From NCBI GenBank assembly GCA_021018995.1, contig CM037588.1, positions 96,446,765 through 96,510,764 on the forward strand: DNA of 64,000 bases, in the 5' to 3' direction. The translations under genes were made by a program, and so were the position numbers. Each line of letters starts with the position of its first letter. Positions within the stretch are counted from its first letter, which is position 1. The notes beneath the pieces were generated by a model. The model saw nothing but the letters and a program-made list of their open reading frames with translations, did not search any database and was not told the DNA's origin. Positions 53,436 through 63,632 of the stretch are shown here, piece by piece. The DNA is from Chloranthus sessilifolius (lineage: Eukaryota > Streptophyta > Magnoliopsida > Chloranthales > Chloranthaceae).

Positions 53436-54018
53436 CTGAGGGTACTTTGCCTTTATTGTAACATTGACTCAACTTTCATATGTCCAAAAGTTACCTCCAT
53501 TACTCGGACTGCATTGGATGGTATTGGCGATGTGAAAGGCACACTTGATATCTGGTATGGGGTTTGGGCTAGTCTGACCATATCCAAAACTAAGAAGTCG
53601 GGGGTAGAAAAACTTATCCACCTACTAAGACATCCTCAACCATTCTGAGAGGTCTCCTCTCAGACCTATCAGCTATCATCAGCACGATGGGGTTAGCCTT
53701 CAGCTCTCCCAAACCTAGTTGCAGATATACACTGTATGGCAACAAAGGTTAACAAAGGGCCTTTCCAATTGTATGGTCTCCAATTACACAGGGAATAGTG
53801 GGTATCCCTGGGTCTTGTAACTTCTCAGGCATTGATATGTTAAATACAGAATTCACTGTATCAGTTGCAAAGACCTTCTTGCACACATGGCCTCTAGCAT
53901 TTCTCTTTTGGGTGCAGAGGTCTTTCAGGAACTTTGCATAGGCTGGGACTTGTTTAATTGCCTCAAGCAGGGGTAAATTGATCTTTACCTGCCTGAAAGT
54001 CTCCATCATTTCCTCCAT
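53436..54018 (-). pseudogene. Athila-8 protease region with deleted active site
   Basis: The minus-strand frame 54018-53749 has KINLPLLEAIKQVPAYAKFL, KDLCTQKRNARG and PCVIGDHTIGKALC, the usual lead-in to the Athila protease. Where Athila proteases then have an Asp-Leu-Gly-Ala motif, this copy has a stop and goes straight to LLPYSVYLQLGLGELK. The catalytic Asp and its neighbours are missing, probably through a deletion of about 15 nt. Further stops follow after MVEDVLV. In the same frame a TSPIPSNAVRVMEVTFG-like stretch precedes the RT frame. Confidence 0.7.
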
Positions 54019-55863
54019 CTGGGCATTCCCTTTATCAAAAGGGATAGGACCATCCCAAGCCTGAGGAAATGGCAGCTGAGGTTCTGCTGGTTCCTCAGCT
54101 GCTAGCCCATGACTAAACTTCTGTTTCTTTCATTTTTCATGTTTTGCTCCCTGCTGCGGCTCAACTATAGCCTTATTATTTTTCTCCTGCTGCAAGGTGG
54201 CAGGCACTTCTTGGCTTTGTGGTCCCACAACTTCTCTATCATGATCATCTGCATCATCTGTGAAAATTGCCTCAGCTGGTCTGCTGCCCACCTGGTTGTT
54301 TACCAGCCTGCCAGACCTTAGGGTAGTGACAACATTGGTGTTCTCAAACCTTGAGGAAGCTTCCTCAATTAAAAACTGACCCTTGGGTTTAGCAATTGGC
54401 TGGCAGGGCAATCTGCCTTCATCTCTCCTAGCCAAGGTTTTTGACATTTGGCTCAGTTGCTCTTCCATTTTCTGGAGGCTCTGACCATGAGAGTCCACTG
54501 TATGAGCCAAGGAACCCAGGTTTTGCAGTGATGTCAAGACCTGGTCCTTGAAAGAAGTATTTCTAGGTTGAGAAGGGGGTAAGACCAACTGATTTTGCTG
54601 CTGATGGGGCTGCTGATGGTACTAGAAGGTAGACCTAGGGGCATTCCCTTGATTGAACTGCTGTTGTGGCCTTTGTGGTAGTGCCAACATCTGTTGGGGC
54701 TGCATGTAGTTATCTTGCTTCCACCTCAAATTTGGGTGGTCTCTCCATTGGTAACCAGCATTTTGGTGCTGGTATTCATATGGCTGCCTATTGTAGCCCC
54801 CAGATTGTTGCTAGCCATAAGATTGAGCAGTAGCACCATGTTCCAACATCAATTCAGGAAATTGTCCTGCAGATGGACATTCCTCTATTGTGTGCTGTGG
54901 AGACTGGCATATCAGACATGCCTCCGCCACATGAGCAGCCCTTCTGGGTTGCATCACAGTCAATAATTTATCAAACTTCATAGAGAGGTTTGCCATCTGT
55001 AGCTGCAGGTCATTGTTCCCAGACACCTCATAAATTTTTCCTTTTGATCCAGCAGCAGACCCCACCTTTGACTCAGATTCCTGACTAGTTCTTGCCAAGG
55101 ATGGCTTTTGAAAAGCATTCTCACTAATCACCTCAAACAATTCCCATGCCTCCTCAGCAGCCTTGTGCATGTAGGATCCACCACAAGAGGCATCGACCAT
55201 ATCTCTATTTTTCTCATCAATCCCATTATAGAAGCTTTGTACAAGCTACCACTCAGGGATCTTGTGGTGGGGGCATTGTTTGAGCATTTCTTTAAACCTA
55301 TCCCAGGACTAGTTAAAATCCTCAGTTGGGGATTGAGCAAACGCAAGAATCTCTTTCCTCAACTGGCTAGTTTTGGTCTCAGGGAAGAACTTGGTTAGGA
55401 ATCTGGTCTGCAGGTCTTTCCATGAAGCAATGCTATTGTTGGGAAGAGTGGTTAGCCAGGTACTGGCCCTATCCTTCAGAGAGAAGGGAAAGAGTCTGAG
55501 CCTAGTAGCCTCAGGTCCCAAACCAGTGATATTGAAAGTGGTGCACAAGGCTAAAAACTGGTCAATATGCTTGTAAGGGTCTTCTTTTCTAAGCCCATGG
55601 AAAGCTGGCAACATCTGGATGATTGAAGTTTTTATCTCATAGTTCCCCTGAAGATCAGGGAATTGAATGCTAAAAGGGGAGTTATAGTCATCCAGAGCAT
55701 TCAACTCCTTGAGGGTTCTGGGTTGTTCTTCACCCATAATTGCTGTCACAGATTCTCCTGAAGGCTCTCTTGTGGTGTGCCCGTCTCTTCTAAGTCTCCT
55801 TCCCCTTTCTAACTCAGGGTTGAGAGGCTCTAAAGCAGGGCTGAGGGATCTCCTCCCTAGCAT
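54019..55863 (-). pseudogene. Athila-8 gag
   Basis: The likely start is ATG 55863 (MLGRRSLSPALEPLNPELER), because the open frame above it lacks another ATG. The capsid domain has FPDLQGNYEIKTSIIQMLPA, HIDQFLALCTTFNITG, FPFSLKDRASTWLTTLPNNS and FLTKFFPETKTSQLRKEI. In-frame stops occur at 55307-55309 and a few codons later. The frame then goes on with DMVDASCGGSYMHKAAEEAW and the knuckle CLICQSPQHTIEEC (C-x2-C-x4-H-x4-C). A Gln-rich segment and the LQNLGSLAHTVDSHGQSLQK coiled coil end about 54130. All parts remain in one frame. Confidence 0.8.
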
Positions 55864-56203
55864 ACAAGCACACAAACAGCAAGGAAAGCTTCTTGCAGGC
55901 ACATTGTAAAAGAATAATTGTACACTAACAAATTTATCTAACTAGTTTACAGCTATTCAAAGAATACATTTAAACAATCCTAGATACTGCAAAAAAAATT
56001 GTTTAAGAAAGATAGACAGAGCTTAAAAGTCAGAGGGTTTGCAAACAGATGTAGCTAAGTTCCAATTGTAGTCCAACTATCCTTCACTGCTGCTGTCCAG
56101 ATCTGCAAGAAAGGTTCAAAATTATGTTAGCAGTATCAATTATTCGCATGTGCAAAGAATACTAAGAATACAAAAAACTAAGGGTCTACTAATAGATCAT
56201 CTT
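55864..56203 (-). other. Athila-8 5' leader
   Basis: About 340 bp between PBS and gag ATG with no ORF. It presumably holds the untranslated leader and packaging signals. Confidence 0.6.
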
Positions 56204-56221
56204 TCCCCGGCAACGGCGCCA
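56204..56221 (-). promoter_or_regulatory. Primer-binding site of Athila-8 (tRNA-Asp type)
   Basis: The minus strand reads TGGCGCCGTTGCCGGGGA, six bases after the LTR end. This 18-mer is the well-known Athila-type site complementary to the 3' end of plant tRNA-Asp. It fixes the orientation and the lineage. Confidence 0.9.
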
Positions 56222-56227
56222 AAAACT

Positions 56228-58784
56228 TGTTGACTACTTCTGGTGTGCTTTGATTATTGGTTGGTGGTGAAAGTTATTTAAACATCAAAGACAGAGTAAA
56301 ACAGGGGGTGAATCCAGCACAACTCAGAAGTCCTAGACCTGCAAGATACAGGGTCCTTTGTAGCAAGTTTTGATAAGTAAGAGTTTGTCCCACAGGGAAA
56401 GTTGAACTAAAGCTCCAAGGGAGCCATCTCTAGTAGTCCCTCCAGATCTATCTACAGATCTGGCAGTCCTAGAAGGAGGGGAGTTTAAGGTCACTTATTC
56501 TAAGTATTCTAATAACTAAACTACAGAAAGTGTTGAGAGGATGGATGGAGTGTGGAAAATAAGTATAAAAAGGGTGAGAAGTATGTTATTGAGCCAAGGT
56601 CAGATAAGTTTTGTAACTTAGATTTAGATCTGATGTTATAGAAATCCTGCCCAGAGGCTACATTATCACCTTTGAGGAGAAAGGATCCGACTCATCACTC
56701 TGCCATGATTCCACCCTTAAGGCTATAACATGTCCACTTGAATGGTCACAAATTATCCCATAGGGGAGTCACTATCCAGGGATGGGTCAGAACATAACAA
56801 GTAAATCATTGCAGGCACTATTTCATCGAGGCTACCAGCTCAAGAATCTATAGGGAACCTCAACCTCTAAAGCTCTACATGTGGGGCTAAGGCTGTAGGA
56901 CCATGATAGTCCAGACACATAGAACCAGCAAGAGACTGAGTACAACCTTCGATCTAGCTGTCCATTACTTGAGCGAGGCTACAATGGTCCAGTCACCAGC
57001 TTACAATCTCTATAACTAGATCAGATCCAACATCTGATGGCGGATCTATACAACTATGGGGGAATCTGCCTCTGTACAATCTCTCACCAGACTTCTACAA
57101 GCTCAGGTGTAAAGAAGAAGGATCCATCTTGGATCGCTAGATCAGAATCACCCTAAGGCTATAATCTGTCCACTTAAATGGTCACAGACTATCGCAGAGG
57201 TTATCCTCCTCACGGAGTCCAAAACAAAACAAGATTATCGCTGCTACCACCATGCTCACAAGGCTACCAGCTCAAGCTCCCATGGGGATTTCAGATCTAG
57301 TGGGTCCTGTGGTGGGGCTAAGGCTGTAGGACCATGATATCCCTGACACACAGGTCACTTGGATCTGAGTGGCCCTTAGAATCAGTCCTCCATTGCTTTG
57401 AAATACAGCCAAAGCAATGGCAGATCACAAGGTAGCAGCCTTGCACAGAGCATCTCACACACAAACAACAATCCCACAAAGTAAAGATCTTATTGCAAAA
57501 CTTCCATTGATCTAATTCAAAAACACATACAAAGGCATAGCCAGCCAGTGCTGGACTATGGAGAGAAGGAAAAGAAAAAGAAAACTACTTACTCCTAAAA
57601 AGAAAGAGAAAAGAAAAATGATCTGAGATGGGTTCCTAGATCCTAAACCTAAGCTCAGGTATGGGTTTATATAGCAGTGGGGTGGCGGCGCATTAGGGTT
57701 AGGAAACCCTAATTTTAATGATGCCACGTGGCCTGATAATGATTCTTGGATGCCTCGAGGCACGTGCATGGAGATTTGAGCATGGGAGTGCGTGCCCTAA
57801 TCTTTGGAAATACTCAGAAGGTCCTCTGCTGAAGAGATGGAGGTTTAGGGTCAGAGCCTCGCTAGGTAGCTGTAGTTTCCCAGACTTGTCGCGTGGTAGC
57901 TCTTTGCTCTTCGCTAGGATGATTTGACACTGAAGCTTCAGCCGTCACGAGGTTGCCTTGGTTTGCTCTTCAGGCAGTCGCACGATAGAGAGTTGAGCTC
58001 TCGCTGGATTGGGCTTTGCGAGGTTGAGTAGAAAACACAGTCTCAAGTGTCGCGGGGTTGAAATTCAAGCAGTCGTGCAGTCAATCGGTCTTCGCTGGGC
58101 AGCAGCGCGAGAACTTCGTGAGCATTTCTCTTTACTTGGACTTCACGAGTTGCCTCGCGAGGCTCTTCTGAGTTCGAAACTGTGCGAGGTTCTATATCTC
58201 ACTTGATCTTCACGAAATTGGCTTTTCCTTCGCCAGGATGTTTCCTTTCTTGAATGGCGAGAGAACTACGTGAGGCGTTCTTCTTCTGATAATTGCATCC
58301 TGCGGCGACTGCGCCACAGCTGTGCGAGGAATCTTCTGAAGCTCTCTCTCCTCAGCCGTTCTGAGCGAACTGTGCAAGATTGAGAGAGGTCTGTTTTGCA
58401 CTGTGCGACACTGTGCGATGTGTTCTACTCTTGAGCTTTGTGAGAGCTGCGCGAGTTTGAGTTTCTGAAGCTCTTCAGTCATTCATCTGCGCGAGGGGTT
58501 TCTGTAAAGCCTTGGGAAGCTCAGTTGAACTGCGCCAGGCATATTTCTCCTGAATCCTCTAAAGCTTGCGTTAGCTGCGCGAGGCTCATTTCAGGTCTGG
58601 ATTCAGAGTTCATTCTTCTAAGGGATATCTGGTGCCCAGGCAGGCTCCTTAACAGGATTCTTGGCCTTATTTCACTGCTGATTATTACCTGCACAAAACA
58701 CTTAACAAGAACTTATTAGGTGGCTAAGGGTCTAATAAAAGGTTAAGTTAAGGGGTGAAAAGTGGTACTTTTTAGGTCTTAACA
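56228..58784 (-). repeat. 5' LTR of Athila-8 (2557 bp)
   Basis: Plus-strand reading starts TGTTGACTACTTCTGG and ends TAGGTCTTAACA. Very similar to 45099-47642. It has the 33-nt boxes at about 56719-56750 and 57155-57187, a TATA box at 57666-57673 and the CpG-rich U3 zone at about 57880-58620. Confidence 0.9.
57666..57673 (-). promoter_or_regulatory. TATA box of the Athila-8 5' LTR
   Basis: Minus-strand TATATAAA in the context actgcTATATAAAcc, about 1.1 kb into the LTR from its 5' end. This would be the promoter for the genomic RNA. Confidence 0.65.
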
Positions 58785-58789
58785 CCATC

Positions 58790-60074
58790 CCATACCGAGG
58801 AACTATGATCCGAATCTGTATTGCAATTTCCACCAGGGACCGGGTCACCCTACGGACCGGTGCTTTCCACTAAAACACGTAGTCTAAGATCTAATAGAGG
58901 CAGGAAAAATCATTCCCCCGCTACTTCCTCAAGGGCCGAACCAAAATATCCATCAAGCTCCTCTACCACCGCACCCAGGAGGCCCCAGGCCTAACATACA
59001 TTGGATAGAGGAGGAAGAAGAAGAGTTTGACCCTTCAGATTATATCAGCAATCAGGAGGAGTTTTCACTCCCCAGGTTGAACGGAGGTGAACTATTTGTT
59101 GGGGTGATCGAGTCATTGTATCTAGCCGATTATTTTTTCACACCAGCATACCAAGAGGAGCCCTTAGATTTAGGGCAGTATTTTTCCACCCCTGCTCCCG
59201 CCTATCAAATCCAAACAGGCACAGCCCCGCCAGAATAATACGCATATCCTCCCCACGCCCAATTTACCCCATACACCCCCCATCACACCCAAATCATCCC
59301 GTGCCATACGCAACTCTACCATCCCCGTATTATCCAACCCCATACACACCATCAAATCTCTCCACCCAATACATTACTCCGCCATCCCCAAGTTACTCCA
59401 TTCCATACACACCTTCAAATCCCACCACCCAATATACCCCATACACCCCTCCATCGCCCCCGAATTATCCCGCTCCATGCACAACTCCATCATCCCCAAT
59501 CTATCCTATTTCATCTACCCACCCATCACCATCCCATCATACCGCCCCATATATAAATCCTTCATATCCCTATCACCCCGCGCCCACCACACCTCAGACG
59601 TCTCCCCATCCCTCTGTCCCGGTCACACTCCCGCCATCCCTTCGCTATTTTGGCCCCAATCCAACTCCACCGCCACCCAAGCAAGCAACCCCCTCACCCA
59701 ATCCCCTCATCACCCAATCACACTGGTCCTACCATGCCCCGATTATACCAGTACAAGCCCCCTCCGTGCCCATAACTCCAATTCCACCAATTCCCCCCAC
59801 TACCATTCCACCCCCCATTGGAGTTAACCTAGTTGGACCTGAGAAACCAGTATATCAAGCCCAATCCTCCCCGGAACCCTCATGCACTCCTTTTCTCATC
59901 CCAAAACCTGCTTATGACCCGCATCAAGTACCATTGAGCTATGAACAGACGGACATGAATGCTGGGTGCAACCAAGAAGAGGCTGTTGAATTCGTTACCC
60001 GATCGGGCTAGATTTCTGCTCAGCCGGAAGCATCAGGGGCAGTCAGAGGAGAAGAATAGAAGAAAGAATAGGCC
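58790..60074 (+). pseudogene. Tat-6 gag C-terminus: zinc knuckle and Pro/Tyr-rich tail
   Basis: After Athila-8 the frame resumes with PRNYDPNLYCNFHQGPGHPT and DRCFPLKHVV, a C-x2-H-x4-H-x4-C knuckle of the Tat kind. Next are an acidic block WIEEEEEFDPSDYISN and a frameshift near 59250-59300. A long Pro/Tyr/Ser/Thr region follows with PYTPSN.STQY-type repeats (59301-59480), and then EEAVEFVTRSG before a TAG at 60009-60011. Two further stops precede the protease part. Confidence 0.65.
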
Positions 60075-61523
60075 ATGGGAAATCCCTTTAAAAAAATGGC
60101 CAGGGAGCACATACTGGAGACACAGCTCAAGAGAACACCCGCACATATTACTGTGTGGGATTTGTTAATCACGTCTCCACTCCACTTTCAAGCCCTAATG
60201 GGAGCGCTCAAGGACGCGCATGTCTCCACCCATGTAACTCCAGATGAAGTAGGGGAAATAATAGGGCAAGTGTTGGCCCCAAATGCCATCTCTTTCACCG
60301 ATGCAGACCTACCGATCGAGGGAAATGACCATTCTAAACCCCTGAATATAACAGTGGAAGTAGGGAATCTGGTGGTGCCATTGGTCCTAATAGACAACGG
60401 GTCGGCGCTGAATGTATGCCCTCTAAGGACGGCAATCAAAATTGGTGTGAACCCCAACACCTTCCGGCCATCCATATCAAGTGCCCGGGGATTCGACAAC
60501 AGTAGAAGGGAAATCATAGGAGAAGTAGACCTTGACCTGATCCTCGGACCGCAAACCTTCACCACCCCCTTTCAGGTGATGGCCATCAAGTCTACTTTCA
60601 ATATGCTATTAGGCCGGCCATGGATACATAAGCTCAGAGCAATACCATCTACTATGCACCAAAAGCTCCGATTTATCTCAGAAGGAAAAATTGTCACCAT
60701 CATAGGTGAGAGCAGAGAGGACATGGGGAAGAGCGCTCTGCACATTGAGAATCCGAAAGTACTGAACATACCGCACATGGCAGAGGGCGCCGATCTCCAC
60801 CGATTTGAGCATGACTTCTCAAATGTTACCCTCGGACCAACTAAAAAGATCCCGGATAAAACTGGAGGAGAAATGGATGCAGCTGTGTTCATGCTCCACA
60901 GATGGGGCCATCAAAAAGGGAAAGGGCTGGGCCCACGCCTCCAAGGAAGAAGAGACCCCGTCAAGGCCAAGGGGCAGCAAACTAAATTCATCTTAGGCTA
61001 CAGGCCCAGAGAAGAGGAAGTCAGAGAAGCCAAGGAAAAGATGAGAGCCGCAGCAGTCGCCAAGGCCAGAGGAATCATCTTGGAAGAGGAACCTCATGCT
61101 CGCCCCCACATCCGTGAAACCTTTGTGAGCACCGGGATAGTAAAAATTGATCTAAATGGGGAGACAAGGGTCACCCCACATAAGCCTACTTCAATCCACC
61201 CCACCAATCCCTATATCATCCCCCCAGACTTCAAAATGGACTTAGCTGCCCTTTCCTTATTTGAGGAAGAAGTTCCCCGATCCACCCCTCACTCCAGCAG
61301 CAACCACTCTGGACCCCTCCTAACCATAGAGGACAGGGTCCCAGAGGATCCCTCTATAAATATGTTGAGGGAGGAAATGCAAGAGCCTACCGATGCCGCT
61401 CCCAATCAAAGAGGTAAAGGCCAAGCCTCGCAAGTGAGTAACTGGGCATCCTTGCCCCAACTCTTGGGAGCCGCCAAATACCGTGAAAACGGCATCGGCT
61501 CTCCAAAAAAAAATAACCTGTAA
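60075..61523 (+). pseudogene. Tat-6 aspartic protease with G-patch-like segment
   Basis: One long frame of 482 codons, in the same frame as the preceding gag tail. Residues 1-30 (FKKMAREHILETQLKRTPAH) are the conserved pre-protease segment. The protease has VLIDNGSALNVCPL (catalytic Asp about 107) and NMLLGRPWIH (about 176-185). Residues 268-312 read MLHRWGHQKGKGLGPRLQGR...ILGYRP, a G-patch-like pattern. An Ala/Arg/Glu-rich part and a Pro/Ser-rich tail follow up to the stop at 61521-61523. This stretch is uninterrupted, but stops on both sides make the gag-pol non-functional. Processing of the polyprotein is the family role. Confidence 0.75.
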
Positions 61524-61596
61524 AAAGTGAGGTTAGCCTCTGGACCACTCTACCTTGTATATATAGAGATCCACCTCGCCAGGGGCTGACCTCTGA
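61435..61596 (+). other. Possible intron or linker between protease and RT
   Basis: A strong donor-like sequence, CAA/GTGAGTAAC, occurs at 61435, just before the frame changes from the protease ORF to the RT ORF. Ogre-like Tat elements are known to have an intron between these coding parts. I see no clean acceptor (candidates end at about 61562 and 61608), so this remains a possibility only. A TATATATAG stretch is at about 61557. Confidence 0.3.
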
Positions 61597-62900
61597 TTGC
61601 AAAAGACCATAAAAATAGAAAAAATACCAATTCTAAAAATATTGTCCTTTAAAATTCCCAATAACATTGAAATTGATGTCATGATACCCGTCCCACGTGA
61701 AGCCAACCCCTTTCTTGTAGAAATACAAGAAGAGGTAGGGGTCACGAGTCTGGACAAGGAAGGCCAAACCGATGAGCTCCCCAATGAGCTCCTCAAACAA
61801 TTCGCCGATTTTGAGCATGGCCCTACCCCGATCGTCGAAGAGACTGAGGATGTCAATTTGGGCACCACAGAGGCCCCCAGAATCACCAAAATTAGAACAT
61901 CACTGTCCCCTACGGAGAGGAAAGGTATGATAGACTTCCTTCGGTCATACCAAGACGTCTTCGCATGGTCGTATGAAGACATACCTGGTTTGGATACCGA
62001 TCTGGTTGAGCATGAGTTGCCACTCTACCATGATGTTAAGCCGGTTAAACAGAAGCTGAGACGCCTCTGACCCGAGTGGATGTTGAAGGTGAAGGATGAG
62101 GTCATTAAGCAGTATGATGCAGGTTTACTCATGGTATCCAAGTACCCCCAATGGCTAGCCAATATCGTCCCCATACCAAAGAAGGATGGAAAGGTTTGAA
62201 TGTGGATTGATTTTCGAAACCTCAATAGGGCAAGCCCTAAGGACGACTTTCCATTACCCCACATCGACATCTTGGTCGATAGCATCGCAAAGCATGGAAT
62301 GCTCTCATTTATGGATGGATTCTCAGGATACAATCAGATAAGGATGGCAGAGGTTGATCGCGAGAAGACAGCATTCATTACCCCCTGGGGAACCTTCTGC
62401 TACAATATAATGCCATTCAGGCTGAAGAATGCTAGGGCAACCTATCAAAGAGCAATGACGGTCCTATTTCACAACATGATGCACCGAGAGATCGATGTAT
62501 ATGTCGACGACATGATTGCCAAATCACCAGAAAGGGAGGACCACTTGATAAACCTTCAGAAGCTTTGCAAGAGGTTGAGAAAATATAGATTGCAATTGAA
62601 TCCCCATAAATGCACGTTTGGCGCTATGTCCGGAAAGCTATTGAGTTTTATTGTCAGTAGGAGAGGGATCGAGGTCGATCCGACCAAGATCAAGGCCATC
62701 ACTGAAATGCCACCACCATCTACAGAGAAGGAAGTCAAAGGCTTTTTAGGGAGAATCCAATACATCAGCCGATTTATTGCACAGTTAACTCCGATATGTG
62801 CACCAATCTTCAAGCTACTGAGAAAGGACTCACCAGTTGAATGGAATGATGACTGCCAGGCTGCATTCAATAAGATTAAAGGTTACCTCCTGAAACCTCT
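61597..62900 (+). pseudogene. Tat-6 reverse transcriptase
   Basis: The frame from 61597 has the pre-RT segment ending RKGMIDFLRSYQDVFAWSYE and VKPVKQKLRRL, a TGA at 62068-62070, then the RT fingers (WLANIVPIPKKDGKV), a TGA at 62197-62199, MWIDFRNLNRASPKDDFPLP, SFMDGFSGYNQI, a gly-poor MPFRLKNARATYQRAM (two Gly-to-Arg changes compared with MPFGLKNAGA) and the catalytic DVYVDDMIAKS. The thumb has GFLGRIQYISRFIA and KLLRKDSPVEWND. The catalytic Asps are intact but stops kill the gene. Confidence 0.8.
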
Positions 62901-63249
62901 GGTATTGGTACCACCCGTACCTGATAGACCCCTGATAATGTACCTATCCACGACTGAGTTTTCCATGGGCTGTGTGTTAGGACAGCATGATGAGACAGGA
63001 AGAAGGGAGCAGGCGATCTATTATCTAAGAAATTCACTGATTACGAGACACGCTATTCTCATCTGGAGAAAGCATGCTTGGCGCTCGTTTGGGCTACTCA
63101 AAGACTTTGACACTACCTGTTATCCCAAGCCGTTCTACTTCTAGCACAGATGGATCCGTTGAAGTACCTATTCGAGAAACACCGCTCTCACGGCGAGCGC
63201 ACGATGGCAACTACTCCTATCCGAATTTGACATTACTTATGTCACCCAG
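62901..63249 (+). pseudogene. Tat-6 classical RNase H
   Basis: LIMYLSTTEFSMGCVLGQHD and GRREQAIYYL continue the RT frame. After a frameshift near 63030 the homologous text changes frame, and the original frame stops at 63142-63144. The region ends with FDITYVTQKSIKGQALADHL, the standard link to the second RNase H. Confidence 0.65.
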
Positions 63250-63632
63250 AAGTCGATTAAGGGGCAAGCACTCGCTGATCATCTTGCTGAGAACCCTCTG
63301 CCGGACTATGAGCCTCTAAGGACCGAATTCCTCGATGAAGAGATTCTATTCATGACTGACGAGGATACAGAGGAAACGGAGGAACCCTGGGTAATGCACT
63401 TCGATGGGGCATCGCATGTTGAGGGCCAAGGAGTTGACGCCATTCTTATCTCGCCAAGAGGATCACATATACCCATCTCAATCAAATTGAACATCCCATG
63501 CACCAACAATATGGCCAAGTATGAGGCCTGTACAGCTGGTTTACAGGCGGCTCTTGATCTAAATATAACTCACCTTAGGGTCTTTAGAGATTCACAGTTA
63601 ATTATATGCCAGACCAACGGAGATTGGAAGAC
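63250..63632 (+). pseudogene. Tat-6 archaeal-type second RNase H, cut by LTR-9
   Basis: A fresh frame reads PWVMHFDGASHVEGQGVDAI, ILISPRGSHIPISIKL, NNMAKYEACTAGLQAALDL and VFRDSQLIICQTNGDWK. FDG and RDS carry the catalytic Asps. The Glu of the AEYEA motif reads AKYEA, with the second Glu kept. At GDWKT the sequence changes at 63633 into LTR-9. Tat-4 continues there with KDEKLI, which confirms the break. Confidence 0.7.

Larger units (their letters stand above)
45099..58784 (-). mobile_element. Athila-8: complete two-LTR Athila element, 13,686 bp
   Basis: Minus orientation: 5' LTR 58784-56228, PBS 56221-56204, gag 55863-54130, protease remnant, pol 53435-50268, small ORF 49762-49499, internal PPT, non-coding DNA, terminal PPT, 3' LTR 47642-45099. 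Target duplications are CCATA (45094-45098) and CCATC (58785-58789), one mismatch. Taking out one 5-bp copy puts the flanking Tat-6 gag halves in the same reading frame, which supports these boundaries. Unlike Athila-1, -5 and -7 it has no ORF2. Confidence 0.9.
32616..63632 (+). mobile_element. Tat-6: large Tat/Ogre-like element, interrupted three times
   Basis: 5' LTR (32616-34099), PBS (34102-34119), repeat-rich leader, gag, protease with G-patch-like part, RT, RNase H and archaeal-type RNase H follow in order on the plus strand. Discounting Athila-7 and Athila-8, about 10.4 kb of Tat-6 is visible. The element continues beyond LTR-9 at 63633. The left flank is GGAAA (32611-32615), the expected but unverifiable target duplication in the gag of Athila-5. 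Confidence 0.85.
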
